The notes under the pieces were generated by a model that ran no database searches, had not been told where the DNA came from, and saw only the letters and a list, made by a program, of their open reading frames with translations. Positions 9,417-21,560 of a DNA stretch of 64,000 nucleotides are shown in pieces. The stretch is from Fulvivirga maritima (GTDB lineage: Bacteria > Bacteroidota > Bacteroidia > Cytophagales > Cyclobacteriaceae). A program made the position numbers and the translations under genes. The stretch spans positions 1,177,501-1,241,500 of the forward strand of contig NZ_CP089980.1 of assembly GCF_021389955.1 (NCBI RefSeq), read 5' to 3'. Positions within the stretch are counted from its first letter, which is position 1. Each line of letters starts with the position of its first letter.

Positions 9417-9722
9417 TTAGACTTTGATCTCAACATCAACTCCACTAGGTAATTCTAATTTCATTAATGCATCAACAGTCTTAGTACTGTTAGAGTAGAT
9501 ATCAACTAGTCTTTTGTAAGTACATAGTTGAAACTGCTCTCTTGATTTCTTATTAACGTGAGGTGATCTCAACACAGTAAACTTCTCCTTTATTGTAGGA
9601 AGAGGAATAGGTCCACTTACTACAGCTCCGGTAGTTTTTACCGCTCTTACGATCTTCTCAGAAGATTTATCAACCAAATTATGATCGTATGACTTTAATT
9701 TTATTCTAATTTTTTGATTCAT
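9417..9722 (-). CDS. rpsJ: 30S ribosomal protein S10
   Basis: This 101-residue protein is a component of the 30S head and also the NusE antitermination factor that pairs with NusB. Hallmarks include [14 protein letters not shown] at the start and [27 protein letters not shown] in pieces typical of S10. It lies 7 bases after fusA and is the last gene of the unit. In most relatives rplC, rplD and rplW follow directly; here a terminator and unrelated genes follow, so the S10 ribosomal cluster must lie elsewhere. Confidence 0.98.
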   Translation of the reverse strand: MNQKIRIKLKSYDHNLVDKSSEKIVRAVKTTGAVVSGPIPLPTIKEKFTVLRSPHVNKKSREQFQLCTYKRLVDIYSNSTKTVDALMKLELPSGVDVEIKV

Positions 9723-9729
9723 AACTTTA

Positions 9730-11847
9730 TTAATTAACGGCCGCTCCTTTTACCTCTTCAATTACCTTTTCTGCCAAGTTCTTAGGAACTGGATCGTAAT
9801 GAGAGAATGTTAATGATGCAGTTGCTCTACCAGAAGTAATAGTTCTTAAATCAGTTACATATCCGAATAATTCAGACAATGGAACATCAGCTTTAATTAC
9901 TTGTGAATTACCTTTAGTATCCATACCTCTCATCAAACCTCTTCTCTTGTTCAAGTCACCAGTAACAGATCCCATGTACTCTTCAGGAGTTACAACTTCA
10001 ACTTTCATTACAGGTTCTAGCAATTGAGGTCCAGCTTTTTTAGCTGCAGCTTTGAAACCTAATCTTGCTGCTAATTCAAAAGACAATGCATCTGAATCCA
10101 CATCATGGAAGCTACCATGGTATAATTCAACTTTCATTGCTTCGATAGGATATCCTGCCAAAGGTCCATTTACCATCGCTTGCTCAAATCCTTTTTGAAC
10201 AGCTGGGATAAATTCTTTAGGGATAACACCACCAGTAATACTGTTTACAAATTGTAAACCTGGTTTGATATTACCATCTTCATCAGGATCAGCCGGGCTA
10301 AGTTTGAATACGATATCCGCAAACTTACCTTTACCACCAGACTGCTTCTTATATACTTCCTTATGATCAACTAAAGTAGTAATGTCTTCTTTGTATGCTA
10401 CCTGAGGAGCACCTTGGTTAACCTCTACTTTAAATTCTCTTTTCAGACGATCCATGATGATGTCAAGGTGAAGCTCTCCCATTCCTCTTAGGATAGTTTG
10501 ACCTGTTTCTTCATCAGTGTTTACTTGTAATGTAGGATCTTCCTCTACCAACTTAGCGATAGCCATACCCATTTTATCAACATCGGCCTGAGTTTTAGGC
10601 TCGATAGCATAACCAATTACTGGCTCAGGGAATACCATTGACTCTAGAACGATCTTATTACCTTCGTCACAAAGAGTATCTCCGGTTTTGATATCTTTAA
10701 ATCCTACTACGGCAGCAATATCTCCAGCGTGTAATTTCTCAATTTGATTTTGCTTATTAGCATGCATTTGGAAAATACGAGAGATACGCTCTTTCTTATT
10801 TGTTCTTGTATTGAATACATAAGAACCTGAATCTAATAATCCAGAATAAGAACGTACAAAGCAAAGTCTACCAACAAATGGGTCAGTAGCGATCTTAAAT
10901 GCAAGTGCACTAAAAGGAGCTTCTGTAGATGGTCTTCTTGATATTTTTTCTTCAGTATCAGGATCAGTACCAACGATGTTATCTCTATCTAATGGAGACG
11001 GTAAAAGTTCCATTACATAGTTAAGCATTGTTTGAACACCTTTGTTTTTGAAAGCTGATCCACAAAGCATAGGAACGAAAGCTAAATCAATAGTAGCTTT
11101 TCTTAAAGCAGCTATTACTTCGTCTCTAGTTATAGATTCAGGATCTTCAAAATATTTTTCCATCAAAGTTTCGTCGTATTCAGCTACGGCCTCCAATAGG
11201 TGCTCTCTGTAACTGTCTACTTCTTCTTTCATGTCGGCTGGAATCTCTACCTCGCTAAATGTCATACCAAGGTCTTCATCATTCCAAACCATAGCTTTCA
11301 TTTCCACTAAGTCTACAACTCCTTTGAATCCAGCTTCAGCTCCGATAGGCAACTGTAAAGGCACAGCCTTAGTTCCTAACATCTCCTTCACTTGCTTACA
11401 TACATTCAAGAAGTCTGCTCCATCACGGTCCATTTTATTAACGAAACCGATTCTAGCCACTTTGTAGTTATCAGCTAATCTCCAGTTAGTTTCTGACTGA
11501 GGCTCTACACCATCAACAGCACTAAAAAGGAACACAAGACCATCTAATACTCTTAATGATCTGTTTACCTCTACTGTAAAGTCAACGTGTCCTGGAGTAT
11601 CTATAATGTTAATGTGATACTGCTCTCCGTTATAAGGCCAAAATACAGTAGTCGCAGCTGAAGTAATTGTAATACCTCTTTCCTGCTCCTGCTCCATCCA
11701 GTCCATGGTAGCTGCACCGTCGTGAACTTCACCGATTTTGTGGCTTACACCAGTATAATAAAGAATACGTTCTGTAGTTGTTGTTTTACCAGCATCGATG
11801 TGTGCAGCGATACCTATGTTTCTTGTTAATCTAAGATCTCTTGCCAT
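9730..11847 (-). CDS. fusA: Elongation factor G
   Basis: This 705-residue translational GTPase drives ribosomal translocation and, with RRF, recycling. The G-domain motifs are [13 protein letters not shown] (about 14-26), RGITI in switch I, DTPGHVD (about 83-89) and NKMD; domains II-V continue to the C-terminus with [18 protein letters not shown] and the domain IV loop. It is full length and sits in the classic str arrangement, 11 bases after rpsG. Start choice is clear from [16 protein letters not shown]. Confidence 0.98.
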   Translation of the reverse strand: MARDLRLTRNIGIAAHIDAGKTTTTERILYYTGVSHKIGEVHDGAATMDWMEQEQERGITITSAATTVFWPYNGEQYHINIIDTPGHVDFTVEVNRSLRVLDGLVFLFSAVDGVEPQSETNWRLADNYKVARIGFVNKMDRDGADFLNVCKQVKEMLGTKAVPLQLPIGAEAGFKGVVDLVEMKAMVWNDEDLGMTFSEVEIPADMKEEVDSYREHLLEAVAEYDETLMEKYFEDPESITRDEVIAALRKATIDLAFVPMLCGSAFKNKGVQTMLNYVMELLPSPLDRDNIVGTDPDTEEKISRRPSTEAPFSALAFKIATDPFVGRLCFVRSYSGLLDSGSYVFNTRTNKKERISRIFQMHANKQNQIEKLHAGDIAAVVGFKDIKTGDTLCDEGNKIVLESMVFPEPVIGYAIEPKTQADVDKMGMAIAKLVEEDPTLQVNTDEETGQTILRGMGELHLDIIMDRLKREFKVEVNQGAPQVAYKEDITTLVDHKEVYKKQSGGKGKFADIVFKLSPADPDEDGNIKPGLQFVNSITGGVIPKEFIPAVQKGFEQAMVNGPLAGYPIEAMKVELYHGSFHDVDSDALSFELAARLGFKAAAKKAGPQLLEPVMKVEVVTPEEYMGSVTGDLNKRRGLMRGMDTKGNSQVIKADVPLSELFGYVTDLRTITSGRATASLTFSHYDPVPKNLAEKVIEEVKGAAVN

Positions 11848-11858
11848 TTTAAAAGATA

Positions 11859-12326
11859 TTAAAATCTAAAGTGTGAAAATGCTTTATTTGCTTCAGCCAT
11901 TCTGTGAGTATCATCTTTCTTTTTCACAGCTGCTCCTTCACCCTTAGAGGCAGAAATAATTTCACCAGCAAGTCTATCTCGCATGGTTTTTTCACCTCTT
12001 AATCTAGAGTAACGAATCATCCACTTAATACCTAGAGTAATCTTTCTATCAGGACGCACTTCCATAGGAACTTGAAAAGTTGCACCTCCGACTCTTCTAC
12101 TCTTCACCTCTACAGAAGGCATGATGTTATTCAATGCTTTCTTCCAGGTTTCAAGACCATTTTCACCAGTCTTATTTTCTACTTGCTCTATAGCTTCATA
12201 AAAAATGTTATAAGCAATACTTTTTTTGCCATCCACCATTAGGTAGTTTACAAACCTGGTAACAAGTGTATCTTGAAACTTAGGATCTGGCAGAATATAC
12301 CTTTTCTTTGGTTTAGCTTTTCTCAT
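11859..12326 (-). CDS. rpsG: 30S ribosomal protein S7
   Basis: This 155-residue primary binding protein nucleates the 30S head on 16S rRNA and contacts E-site tRNA. The sequence MRKAKPKKR, the [15 protein letters not shown] segment and the [16 protein letters not shown] loop are diagnostic. It is separated from rpsL by 14 bases and belongs to the same transcript. Confidence 0.98.
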   Translation of the reverse strand: MRKAKPKKRYILPDPKFQDTLVTRFVNYLMVDGKKSIAYNIFYEAIEQVENKTGENGLETWKKALNNIMPSVEVKSRRVGGATFQVPMEVRPDRKITLGIKWMIRYSRLRGEKTMRDRLAGEIISASKGEGAAVKKKDDTHRMAEANKAFSHFRF

Positions 12327-12340
12327 TCTATTCTACTGAT

Positions 12341-12715
12341 TTATTTTTTTGGCCTTTTAGCACCGTACTTTGATCTTCTTTGCAGCCTACCATTTACTCC
12401 GGCTGTATCCAGCGCACCACGAATAATGTGATACCTAACACCTGGTAAATCTTTTACTCTACCACCTCTAATAAGCACGATAGAGTGCTCTTGTAGATTG
12501 TGACCTTCACCAGGAATGTAAGCGTTAACTTCCTTACCATTAGTAAGTCTAACCCTTGCTACTTTTCTCATAGCCGAATTCGGCTTCTTTGGGGTAGTTG
12601 TATATACCCTTGTACATACTCCTCTTCTCTGTGGACACGAATCAAGAGCTGGTGACTTCGATTTGGACACCAATTTCTTTCTCCCCTTTCTTACCAATTG
12701 TTGAATAGTAGGCAT
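12341..12715 (-). CDS. rpsL: 30S ribosomal protein S12
   Basis: This 124-residue decoding-centre protein is the first gene of the str unit. The loop [13 protein letters not shown] carries Lys43 and Lys44, and [10 protein letters not shown] carries Lys88, so the positions where streptomycin-resistance substitutions usually occur look wild type. A consensus promoter overlapped by a palindrome lies directly upstream. Confidence 0.98.
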   Translation of the reverse strand: MPTIQQLVRKGRKKLVSKSKSPALDSCPQRRGVCTRVYTTTPKKPNSAMRKVARVRLTNGKEVNAYIPGEGHNLQEHSIVLIRGGRVKDLPGVRYHIIRGALDTAGVNGRLQRRSKYGAKRPKK

Positions 12716-12746
12716 TATATAATCTTTAGTTTTATACCTTTTTTAA

Positions 12747-12782
12747 AATTCGGACTGCAAAGGTAAAAAAAACAGTCCAATT
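12747..12782 (-). repeat. Palindrome spanning the rpsL promoter -7 element
   Basis: On the minus strand AATTGGACTG and CAGTCCGAATT form arms with a single extra G; the core arms are at 12752-12757 and 12773-12778. The -7 box lies between the arms. It could be an operator or, if inside the transcript's 5' end, a leader hairpin. Confidence 0.55.
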
Positions 12783-12789
12783 ATTCAAA
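12758..12789 (-). promoter_or_regulatory. Bacteroidota-type promoter of rpsL-rpsG-fusA-rpsJ
   Basis: The -7 box TACCTTTG (12758-12765) and a -33 box TTTG (12786-12789) are separated by 20 bases, matching TTTG-N19/21-TAnnTTTG. The box lies 43 bases upstream of the rpsL start. Confidence 0.8.
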
Positions 12790-12817
12790 TAGTTTAAATA
12801 AATTAATTATCAATTAT

Positions 12818-12857
12818 AAACAAGACTTTCCCGCTTTTTGTGAAGAAAGTCTTGTTT
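12818..12857 (-). terminator. Terminator after the DUF3467 gene
   Basis: A 13-base perfect stem, AAACAAGACTTTC (12818-12830) with its complement (12845-12857), has a 14-base loop and weak T-rich downstream sequence. It separates the rpoBC transcript from the rpsL promoter only about 30 bases on, and read-through would join the two units. Confidence 0.75.
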
Positions 12858-12880
12858 TGAATATCCTTTTATAAAGCTTA

Positions 12881-13210
12881 TCAGGCTTCGCCTACCGTTC
12901 CCCCGAAATTCAAGGGAAACTTAGGTGCCTCTTCAGTCTTTTTTATAGGGCCGAACGTATCTTCATATCTTTGAATATTATCATTCAAGGCATTTAGTAA
13001 ACGTTTGGCATGCTCTGGAGTAATCACGATCCTGGATTTAACCTTGGCCTTTTGTACTCCTGGCATAAGACGAATAAAGTCTATTACAAACTCACTATTA
13101 GAGTGAGCAATCATCGCCAGATTAGCATATACACCTTCAGCTGTTTCTTCTGAAAGCTCTATATTGATCTGATTAGGATTATCTTTCTTTTCTTTATTAT
13201 CGTCAGCCAT
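12881..13210 (-). CDS. DUF3467 protein, rpoC-linked
   Basis: This small 109-residue soluble protein has IELSEETAEGVYANLAMIAHSNSEFVIDFIRLMPG followed by RIVITPEHAKRLLNAL, the DUF3467 signature pattern. Its function is unknown. It is positioned 6 bases after rpoC and shares its transcript, as in many Bacteroidota, which hints at a role close to RNA polymerase, but that is inference only. The N-terminus (about 1-15) is charged and probably disordered. Confidence 0.88.
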   Translation of the reverse strand: MADDNKEKKDNPNQINIELSEETAEGVYANLAMIAHSNSEFVIDFIRLMPGVQKAKVKSRIVITPEHAKRLLNALNDNIQRYEDTFGPIKKTEEAPKFPLNFGGTVGEA

Positions 13211-13216
13211 TTCTAA

Positions 13217-16200
13217 TTAGTTGTTCTGAAGTTCCTTTTGCTTGGCTTCTTCGTTAGAAGCTACCAAACCATCATACTCCTCTTGTGAACCTACAATTAC
13301 ATCTTTGAAAGATCTCTGACCTGTTCCTGCAGGAATTAAGTGTCCTACAATTACGTTTTCTTTCAAACCTAACAGGTGATCTGCTTTACCTCTAATTGCC
13401 GCTTCACTCAATACTTTAGTTGTCTCCTGGAATGATGCTGCTGATAAGAAACTTTCTGTTTTCAATGAAGCCTGAGTGATACCTTGTAATGTTGGCTTAG
13501 ATACCGCTGGCATAGCTTCTCTAACCTGTACAAGTTTCAAATCTTTACGCTTCAATGTAGAGTTCTCATCTCTAAGTTCTCTAGGAGTTACAATCTGACC
13601 TGGCTTGAAGTTTTCAGAATCACCGGCATTGGTAACTACTTTCTTATCAAGTACTAAGTCATTTTCTTCTCCAAATACAAACTTATCAACTATCTCATTA
13701 GTCAAGAAACTGGTATCTCCTGAATCAAGAATCTGCACTTTCTGCATCATCTGACTTACGATAGCCTCAATGTGCTTATCGTTTATCTTCACACCTTGCA
13801 GACGGTAAACTTCCTGAATCTCATTCACTAAATACTCTTGTACTGCTGTTGGTCCTTTAATAGCCAAGATATCAGCTGGAGTAATTGCTCCATCAGATAA
13901 TGGATAACCTGCTTTTACAAAGTCATTATCCTGTACAAGTATGTGTTTAGATAGTGATACCAAATATCTCTTCTTAATACCATCCTTAGACTCGATGAAG
14001 ATTTCTCTGTTACCACGTTTGATACCTCCGTAAGTTACTACACCATCTATCTCAGAAACTACAGCTGGGTTTGAAGGGTTTCTTGCTTCAAACAATTCTG
14101 TAACTCTAGGAAGACCCCCTGTAATATCTCTTGATTTACCCATAGTTCTTGGAATCTTAGCAAGAATTTGTCCCGCTTTGATTTTATCTCCATCGTCCAC
14201 AGCTAAGTGGGCTCCTACAGGTATGTTATAAGATTTACCATCGTTCTTACCATTAATTCTAATGGCAGGGTTCTTAGTTTTATCTTTAGTATCAGTAATT
14301 ACTTTTTCTCTGTGACCAGTTTGCTCATCAGATTCTTCTTTATAAGTAATTCCTTCTATAATAGATTCGAATTCAATAGTACCATCAAACTCAGAAAGAA
14401 TAACCGCGTTATAAGGATCCCAGAATACAAGCTCATCACCTTTTTCAACCTTTTGACCTTCTTTCACTTTCAAGAAAGCTCCATAAGGCACATAGTTGGT
14501 CATCAGTACTGTTCCTTTCTTCTCGTCAACCACTTTGATCTCACCAGTACGTCCCATGATTACTTCTATCTTCTCACCTTCTTTATCAGTGGTTTTGATA
14601 GTTCTAACTCCTTCGAACTCGATAACACCATCAAATTTAGCTTTGATGTTTGCATCTACTGCAATGTTAGAAGCAGTACCCCCAACGTGGAAAGTTCTAA
14701 GTGTAAGCTGAGTACCAGGTTCACCGATTGACTGTGCTGCTATTACACCCACAGCTTCACCAGCATGTACCATCCTACCTGTAGCCAGGTTACGGCCATA
14801 GCATTTGGCACAACCACCTTGCTTAGTTTCACAAGTAAGTAGTGATCTGATCTCTACTTCTTCTATATTACTTTCGTCAATAGTCTTAGCGATCTCTTCA
14901 GTGATCTCATCACCTGATTCACAGATTAACTCATCTGTTACAGGATCATAGATATCATGAACAGATACTCTACCTAAGATTCTCTCTGATAATGCCTCTA
15001 CAATATCCTCATTATCTTTAAGTGCAGCTACAGTCAGACCTCTTAAAGTACCACAATCATCCTCAGTGATTACTACGTCCTGAGCCACATCCACCAAACG
15101 TCTGGTTAAGTAACCCGCATCCGCAGTTTTCAATGCTGTATCGGCAAGACCTTTACGTGCACCGTGAGTAGAAATAAAGTACTCTATTACATCAAGTCCT
15201 TCTTTAAAGTTAGAAAGAATAGGGTTTTCAATAATAGCACCCACTGAACCTGCAAGGTTCTTTTGTGGCTTAGCCATCAATCCTCTCATTCCACCTAACT
15301 GACGAATCTGCTCTCTAGATCCCCTTGCACCTGAGTGCATCATCATATAAATAGAGTTGAATCCTTGATCATCTTCAGCCAACTGAGTCATCAATGTGTT
15401 AGTAAGCTGAGTATTGATCCTGGTCCAAATATCAATTACCTGATTGTATCTCTCATTATCAGTGATAAGACCCATTAGGTAATTATTCCATACAGCATCC
15501 ACTTCCTCTTTGGCTTGATTTACAAGCGCCTCTTTTTCTTCTGGAATAGCTACATCATTAAGTCCCATTGAAAGACCACCTTTGTAAGCCATTTGGAAAC
15601 CAAGCTCTTTAATATCATCCAAGAAGTGAGCTGTTCTTGCCATTCCTGATACTTTAAAAATATCAGAAATAATCTGTTGAAGCTTTTTCTTAGTTAAGAG
15701 TTCGTTTACAAAGCCTACTTCTTCTGGCACGTGTTGGTTTACAAGAACTCTACCTGCTACTGTTTCCAGTAAAGTATTTTCAAGCTCGCCTTTTTCATTA
15801 CGAACTTTAGTTCTCACCTTAATATACGCGTGCTTAGAAAGCCTCTTCTCGTTTATCGCAATGATAACCTCTTCAGCGCTGTAGAAACTCATGTTTTCTC
15901 CTAGCACAGGATTATCTTCAGTTCCTCTTCTTCCCTTAGTTACATAGTAAAGACCAAGTACCATATCCTGAGAAGGTACAGTAATAGGTGCTCCGTTAGC
16001 AGGGTTTAGGATATTATGTGATGAAAGCATCAACAATGAAGCCTCCAAAACAGCTTCCTGACCTAGAGGTACGTGAACGGCCATCTGGTCACCATCAAAG
16101 TCAGCGTTGAATGCTGTACATACTAATGGGTGTAGCTGGATCGCTTTACCTTCTATAAGCTTAGGTTGAAAAGCTTGAATACCTAATCTGTGAAGTGTAG

Positions 16201-17521
16201 GAGCCCTGTTAAGCAATACCGGATGTCCTTTCAACACGTTTTCAAGGATATCCCATACTACAGGATCTTTTCTATCTACTATCTTCTTAGCAGATTTTAC
16301 TGTTTTAACAATGCCTCTTTCGATCAACTTACGGATAATAAACGGCTTGAATAATTCTGCCGCCATATCTTTAGGTAAACCACATTCGTGCAGTTTTAAC
16401 TCAGGACCTACTACAATTACAGAACGACCTGAATAATCTACCCTTTTACCCAATAAGTTTTGACGGAAACGACCTTGCTTACCTTTAAGCATATCACTTA
16501 AAGATTTTAAAGCTCTGTTTCCATCTGATCTTACAGCATTCACTTTTCTGGAGTTATCAAACAGTGAATCCACAGCTTCCTGAAGCATCCTTTTCTCATT
16601 TCTAAGAATTACTTCCGGTGCTTTAATATCAATTAGTCTCTTCAGACGATTGTTCCTGATAATTACCCTTCTGTAAAGATCATTCAAATCAGAGGTAGCG
16701 AATCTACCACCATCCAAAGGAACTAAAGGCCTAAGTTCTGGCGGAATAACCGGCACCATTCTGATCACCATCCATTCAGGGCGATTTTCAATTCTTGTTT
16801 TTGCTTCTCTGAATGCTTCAACAACTTTAAGTCTTTTTAAAGCTTCCGCTTTTCTTTGCTGTGAAGTATCAGTTGCAGCCTGATGTCTTAACTCATAAGA
16901 AAGAGTGTCTAACTCAGTTCTTGCCAATAACATTTCAAGAGCCTCAGCTCCCATTTTGGCAATAAATTTATTTGGATCATCATCGTCTAACAATTGATTC
17001 TCACGAGGCATTTTATCCAGAATATCCAGATATTCATCCTCAGTAAGGAAATCCATTTTAGCTATACCATCTTCCTCTTTGACACCTGGTTGAATAACCA
17101 CATATCTTTCATAGTAAATGATTTGATCCAGCTTCTTAGTAGGTAATCCTAATAAGTAACCAATTTTATTTGGCAACGACTTGAAATACCAGATGTGAGC
17201 TACAGGGACAACCAATTCAATATGTCCCATTCTTTCTCTTCTTACCTTCTTCTCAGTAACTTCAACACCACATCTGTCACAAATTATACCTTTATATCGT
17301 ATCCTCTTGTATTTTCCACAATGACACTCCCAGTCTTTCACAGGCCCGAAAATACGCTCACAGAACAATCCACCCATTTCAGGCTTATAAGTTCTGTAGT
17401 TAATTGTTTCAGGTTGAGTAACTTCACCATGAGAGCTCTCTAAAATAGACTCAGGTGATGCCAAACTGATAGTAACCTTGGAAAAGTCGAGGTTTAGCTT
17501 TTTATTCTTTCTGAATGACAT
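13217..17521 (-). CDS. rpoC: DNA-directed RNA polymerase beta' subunit
   Basis: This 1434-residue catalytic subunit carries the zinc-binding CHCGKYKR...CDRCGVEV motif near the N-terminus, the magnesium-binding [12 protein letters not shown] triad (about residue 460), and the trigger-loop/bridge-helix region including [19 protein letters not shown]. The second zinc site is [17 protein letters not shown] start it at the ATG at 17521 (MSFRKNKKL); a TTG at 17542 would add seven residues not expected in the family. It follows rpoB by 64 bases that contain a stable hairpin. No truncation or insertion is apparent beyond the usual Bacteroidota C-terminal region. Confidence 0.98.
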   Translation of the reverse strand: MSFRKNKKLNLDFSKVTISLASPESILESSHGEVTQPETINYRTYKPEMGGLFCERIFGPVKDWECHCGKYKRIRYKGIICDRCGVEVTEKKVRRERMGHIELVVPVAHIWYFKSLPNKIGYLLGLPTKKLDQIIYYERYVVIQPGVKEEDGIAKMDFLTEDEYLDILDKMPRENQLLDDDDPNKFIAKMGAEALEMLLARTELDTLSYELRHQAATDTSQQRKAEALKRLKVVEAFREAKTRIENRPEWMVIRMVPVIPPELRPLVPLDGGRFATSDLNDLYRRVIIRNNRLKRLIDIKAPEVILRNEKRMLQEAVDSLFDNSRKVNAVRSDGNRALKSLSDMLKGKQGRFRQNLLGKRVDYSGRSVIVVGPELKLHECGLPKDMAAELFKPFIIRKLIERGIVKTVKSAKKIVDRKDPVVWDILENVLKGHPVLLNRAPTLHRLGIQAFQPKLIEGKAIQLHPLVCTAFNADFDGDQMAVHVPLGQEAVLEASLLMLSSHNILNPANGAPITVPSQDMVLGLYYVTKGRRGTEDNPVLGENMSFYSAEEVIIAINEKRLSKHAYIKVRTKVRNEKGELENTLLETVAGRVLVNQHVPEEVGFVNELLTKKKLQQIISDIFKVSGMARTAHFLDDIKELGFQMAYKGGLSMGLNDVAIPEEKEALVNQAKEEVDAVWNNYLMGLITDNERYNQVIDIWTRINTQLTNTLMTQLAEDDQGFNSIYMMMHSGARGSREQIRQLGGMRGLMAKPQKNLAGSVGAIIENPILSNFKEGLDVIEYFISTHGARKGLADTALKTADAGYLTRRLVDVAQDVVITEDDCGTLRGLTVAALKDNEDIVEALSERILGRVSVHDIYDPVTDELICESGDEITEEIAKTIDESNIEEVEIRSLLTCETKQGGCAKCYGRNLATGRMVHAGEAVGVIAAQSIGEPGTQLTLRTFHVGGTASNIAVDANIKAKFDGVIEFEGVRTIKTTDKEGEKIEVIMGRTGEIKVVDEKKGTVLMTNYVPYGAFLKVKEGQKVEKGDELVFWDPYNAVILSEFDGTIEFESIIEGITYKEESDEQTGHREKVITDTKDKTKNPAIRINGKNDGKSYNIPVGAHLAVDDGDKIKAGQILAKIPRTMGKSRDITGGLPRVTELFEARNPSNPAVVSEIDGVVTYGGIKRGNREIFIESKDGIKKRYLVSLSKHILVQDNDFVKAGYPLSDGAITPADILAIKGPTAVQEYLVNEIQEVYRLQGVKINDKHIEAIVSQMMQKVQILDSGDTSFLTNEIVDKFVFGEENDLVLDKKVVTNAGDSENFKPGQIVTPRELRDENSTLKRKDLKLVQVREAMPAVSKPTLQGITQASLKTESFLSAASFQETTKVLSEAAIRGKADHLLGLKENVIVGHLIPAGTGQRSFKDVIVGSQEEYDGLVASNEEAKQKELQNN

Positions 17522-17543
17522 AATTTGAATATTTGATGTCAAT

Positions 17544-17569
17544 GTTCAAGAGGTTTTCACCTCTTGAAC
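17544..17569 (-). other. GNRA-capped hairpin between rpoB and rpoC
   Basis: The minus-strand transcript folds into an 11-base perfect stem (GUUCAAGAGGU with ACCUCUUGAAC) closed by a GAAA tetraloop. It lies 16 bases after the rpoB stop and 22 bases before the rpoC start. There is no U tract, so it is not an ordinary terminator; an RNA-stability or processing element is more likely. Confidence 0.8.
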
Positions 17570-17585
17570 ACATGTAATTTTTATA

Positions 17586-20500
17586 TTAGTCTAAAGTGAT
17601 TTCCAACGCTAATCCACGAAGCTCGTGTACTAGTACGTTGAATGACTCAGGTATATTTGGCTTCTTCATGTTTTCACCTTTAACAATAGCCTCATATGCC
17701 TTCGCTCTACCAATAACATCATCCGACTTGATGGTAAGAATCTCTTGCAACACGTTTGATGCACCGAATGCTTCAAGTGCCCAAACCTCCATCTCACCAA
17801 ATCTCTGACCACCAAACTGGGCTTTACCTCCCAATGGCTGCTGAGTAATAAGTGAGTAAGGTCCGATAGATCTAGCGTGCATTTTATCATCTACCAAGTG
17901 ACCCAGTTTAAGCATATAAGCTATACCTACTGTTACTGGTTGATCAAATCGCTCTCCTGTGAGACCATCATACAAATATGCTCTACCATAGTCAGGTAAT
18001 CCTGCTTCGCTAAGTTCTGCAGCTACTTCTTCCATAGAAGCACCATCAAAAATTGGCGTAGCATAACGTCTACCTAACTCTAACCCGGCCCAGCCTAAAA
18101 CAGTTTCATAAATCTGACCCAAGTTCATCCTTGATGGTACACCAAGAGGGTTCAAACAAATGTCTACAGGCGTTCCGTTTTCAAGGAATGGCATATCCTC
18201 ATCTCTCACGATCTTAGCAACAACCCCTTTATTACCGTGTCTACCTGCCATTTTATCACCTACTTTAAGTTTACGCTTCTTAGCAATATAAACTTTAGCC
18301 AGCTGAACAATACCTGCAGGTAATTCATCACCAACCTCAAGAGTAAATCTTTCACGCTTAAATTCTCCAGCGATCTCATTTCTCTTGATGTTATAACTCT
18401 TCACAAGTTTGAACACAATATCATTAACTCTTTCATCTGTAGTCCAGTTATCAAGGATTACATCTGAAACCAAGTTAACTTCCTCAGGAACATTATAAGT
18501 ACTTTCATCCTTATAAATGTTTTTCTCTGGGAATAGATTGTGCTCTATATTTTTTCCAGAAAACTTAACTCCTTTGCTAATTAGCTCATCTCCAAATTTA
18601 TGTCTTACTCCCTGGCTGGTTTGTCCATCCAATAAAGTAGTCAATTTTTCGATCATTTGAGCTCTTAACCCAAGAAGTTCTTTACTGTATTTACTCTTAA
18701 GAATTTCAACTTCTTTCTTAGCTTTGGCTCTTAACTCTTTATCCTTCTTAGGTCTAGAGAAAAGCTTAGTATCAATTACCACACCTCTTAATGAAGGTGA
18801 AGCTTTAAGAGAAGCATCTTTAACATCACCAGCTTTATCTCCGAATATAGCTCTTAAAAGCTTTTCTTCCGGAGTAGGATCTGTTTCCCCTTTAGGAGTA
18901 ATTTTACCAATTAGAATATCGCCTTCTTTTACTTCAGCTCCAACTCTAATGATACCATTTTCATCTAAATGCCTTACAGCTTCTTCACTAACGTTAGGAA
19001 TTTCAGAGGTCAACTCTTCCTCTCCACGCTTAGTGTCTCTAACTTCAAGCTCATACTCATCAATGTGGATAGATGTATAAATATCATCTCTTACCACTTT
19101 CTCAGAGATTACAATAGCATCCTCAAAGTTATACCCTTGCCAAGGCATGTAAGCCACTCTCAGGTTTCTACCTAAAGCAAGCTCTCCTCCTTGTGTGGCA
19201 TAACCCTCAACTAAAGGCTGTCCTTTAAGTACTCTCTCTCCTTTTTTAACTATTGGAGTAAGGTTAATACAAGTATCCTGGTTAGTTCTTCTAAACTTAA
19301 TCAGGTTATATGTTTTAGTATCTTCATCAAAGCTTACAAGAAGATCATCATCAGTCATATCATATCTAACAACAATTTTCTTAGCATCAACAAAGTCAAC
19401 CACACCATCACCTTCAGCCAATACCAAAGATCTAGAGTCAATAGCAATACGTCCTTCCAAACCAGTACCAACAATAGGAGCTTCAGGCTTCAATAATGGA
19501 ACAGCCTGACGCTGCATGTTTGATCCCATCAATGCACGGTTAGCATCATCATGCTCCAAGAAAGGAATCATAGATGCCGCCACTGACACAATCTGGTTAG
19601 GAGCAACGTCCATGTATCTAACTTCTGCGGGTTCAACCACAGGGAAGTCACCTTCAAATCTTGCTTTTACTCTCTCATTAACAAAGTCACCAGTCTCTTT
19701 CAGAGGTGCATTTGCCTGAGCGATATTGTGAGTATCTTCTTCTTCAGCAGTAAGATATTTCACATCACCAGTCATATCTACTTTTCCTTCATTTACTTCC
19801 CTATAAGGAGTTTCAATGAATCCCATGTTATTCACTTTAGCATGAACACATAAAGAAGAAATAAGACCAATGTTAGGACCTTCAGGTGTTTCAATAGTAC
19901 ATAAACGTCCGTAGTGAGTATAGTGAACGTCACGAACCTCAAAACCAGCTCTTTCTCTTGATAGACCACCAGGACCTAAAGCAGACATTCTTCTCTTGTG
20001 AGTAACCTCAGCAAGCGGGTTGGTCTGGTCCATAAATTGAGACAACTGGTTAGTACCGAAGAACGAGTTAATAACTGAAGAAAGTGTTCTTGCATTAATC
20101 AAGTCCACAGGTTTGAAATCTTCGTTATCTCTAACGTTCATACGTTCTTTAATAGTTCTGGCCATTCTGGCAAGACCTACACCGAACTGAGTATATAACT
20201 GCTCACCAACAGTTCTTACTCTTCTATTACTTAAGTGATCTATATCATCAACTACAGCTTTAGAGTTAATTAAACCAATAAGATATTTTACAATAAGTAT
20301 AATATCCTCAGTGGTAAGTACTCTTTGCTCAGAGTCAATATCAAGACCTAACTTTTTATTTATTCTATATCTACCTACTTCTCCTAAATCATAACGCTTC
20401 TCACTAAAGAATAGACTTTGAATAATATCTCTAGCAGTTTGCTCATCAGGAGCTTCAGTATTTCTTAATTGTCTATAAATCTGTTCAACCGCTTCTTTTT

Positions 20501-21458
20501 CAGAGTTAGAATTATCTTTAGCAAGCGTGTTGAAGATGATAGTAAAATCTGTAACGTTTACATCCTCTCTATGCAGAATTATTGACTTAGATCCTGAATC
20601 TACAATTGTTTCTATGTCTTCATCAGTAAGAACGTGATCTCTTTCGAGCAACACTTCATTACGATCTATAGAAACCACTTCTCCAGTATCTTCATCTACG
20701 AAGTCTTCTGTCCAGGTTTTAAGTACCCTTGCAGCAAGTCTTCTTCCTTCAGCATCTTTTAGATCTTTCTTAGTAGCTTTAACTTCTTCAGAAAGACCAA
20801 ACAGATCTAATATATCTTTATCTGTACCATAACCTATTGCACGGAGCAAAGTAGTAACAGGGAATTTTTTCTTTCTATCAATGTAAGCATACATCACGTT
20901 GTTTACATCGGTAGCGAATTCTATCCATGACCCTTTGAAAGGGATAATTCTTGCAGAATAAAGCTTTGTACCATTAGTATGTTTACTTTGGGCAAAGAAC
21001 ACACCAGGGGACCTGTGTAACTGAGAAACTATAACCCTTTCAGCTCCATTAATAACAAAAGAACCTTTTTTGGTCATATAAGGGATGTTCCCCAAGAATA
21101 CTTCCTGTTCGATGGTCTCAAAATCTTCATGATCCTCATCATTACAGGTAAGCTTTAATTTAGCCTTTAAGGGCACAGAGTACGTAAGCCCTCTATCGAT
21201 ACACTCATCAACAGAGTATTTAGGAGGATCAACTATATAGTCGATAAACTCCAACTCAAAATTTTCTCTGGAATCAGTAATGGGAAAGTTCTCAGAAAAA
21301 ACTTTGAATAATCCCTCCTGTTCCCTTTTTTCGGCAGGTGTTTCTAGCTGAAAAAAGTCCTTAAAGGATTGTAATTGTATATCAAGGAAATCAGGATAAT
21401 CTATAATCTTCTTAATGGAAGAAAAACTGATTCTTGCGTTTTCTTTTTTACTAGCCAA
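17586..21458 (-). CDS. rpoB: DNA-directed RNA polymerase beta subunit
   Basis: This 1290-residue subunit forms the other half of the active-site cleft. The rifampicin pocket reads [16 protein letters not shown], then [13 protein letters not shown], with the Asp, His and Ser positions typical of sensitive enzymes. The C-terminal clamp segments [21 protein letters not shown] and the ending [12 protein letters not shown] are standard. A stem-loop pair lies in the 164 bases between rplL and this gene, so its expression may be reduced relative to the ribosomal genes upstream. Confidence 0.98.
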   Translation of the reverse strand: MASKKENARISFSSIKKIIDYPDFLDIQLQSFKDFFQLETPAEKREQEGLFKVFSENFPITDSRENFELEFIDYIVDPPKYSVDECIDRGLTYSVPLKAKLKLTCNDEDHEDFETIEQEVFLGNIPYMTKKGSFVINGAERVIVSQLHRSPGVFFAQSKHTNGTKLYSARIIPFKGSWIEFATDVNNVMYAYIDRKKKFPVTTLLRAIGYGTDKDILDLFGLSEEVKATKKDLKDAEGRRLAARVLKTWTEDFVDEDTGEVVSIDRNEVLLERDHVLTDEDIETIVDSGSKSIILHREDVNVTDFTIIFNTLAKDNSNSEKEAVEQIYRQLRNTEAPDEQTARDIIQSLFFSEKRYDLGEVGRYRINKKLGLDIDSEQRVLTTEDIILIVKYLIGLINSKAVVDDIDHLSNRRVRTVGEQLYTQFGVGLARMARTIKERMNVRDNEDFKPVDLINARTLSSVINSFFGTNQLSQFMDQTNPLAEVTHKRRMSALGPGGLSRERAGFEVRDVHYTHYGRLCTIETPEGPNIGLISSLCVHAKVNNMGFIETPYREVNEGKVDMTGDVKYLTAEEEDTHNIAQANAPLKETGDFVNERVKARFEGDFPVVEPAEVRYMDVAPNQIVSVAASMIPFLEHDDANRALMGSNMQRQAVPLLKPEAPIVGTGLEGRIAIDSRSLVLAEGDGVVDFVDAKKIVVRYDMTDDDLLVSFDEDTKTYNLIKFRRTNQDTCINLTPIVKKGERVLKGQPLVEGYATQGGELALGRNLRVAYMPWQGYNFEDAIVISEKVVRDDIYTSIHIDEYELEVRDTKRGEEELTSEIPNVSEEAVRHLDENGIIRVGAEVKEGDILIGKITPKGETDPTPEEKLLRAIFGDKAGDVKDASLKASPSLRGVVIDTKLFSRPKKDKELRAKAKKEVEILKSKYSKELLGLRAQMIEKLTTLLDGQTSQGVRHKFGDELISKGVKFSGKNIEHNLFPEKNIYKDESTYNVPEEVNLVSDVILDNWTTDERVNDIVFKLVKSYNIKRNEIAGEFKRERFTLEVGDELPAGIVQLAKVYIAKKRKLKVGDKMAGRHGNKGVVAKIVRDEDMPFLENGTPVDICLNPLGVPSRMNLGQIYETVLGWAGLELGRRYATPIFDGASMEEVAAELSEAGLPDYGRAYLYDGLTGERFDQPVTVGIAYMLKLGHLVDDKMHARSIGPYSLITQQPLGGKAQFGGQRFGEMEVWALEAFGASNVLQEILTIKSDDVIGRAKAYEAIVKGENMKKPNIPESFNVLVHELRGLALEITLD

Positions 21459-21560
21459 AGCTTTTAAAATTTAAATTACAAGATTTTGTAAATGGCCACC
21501 GAATCTAATGATTCTTAAGCCTTAATGTATGTTGAATGTAAAGTAGCTACAAACAGCAAA

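Noticed and set aside
14207-14731. Open frame of 174 codons on the plus strand
   Set aside because: It lies wholly antisense to rpoC and has low-complexity composition (Ser, Phe, Asn) expected from the complement of the real gene.
17522-17542. Upstream TTG start for rpoC
   Set aside because: It would add seven residues not found in family members.
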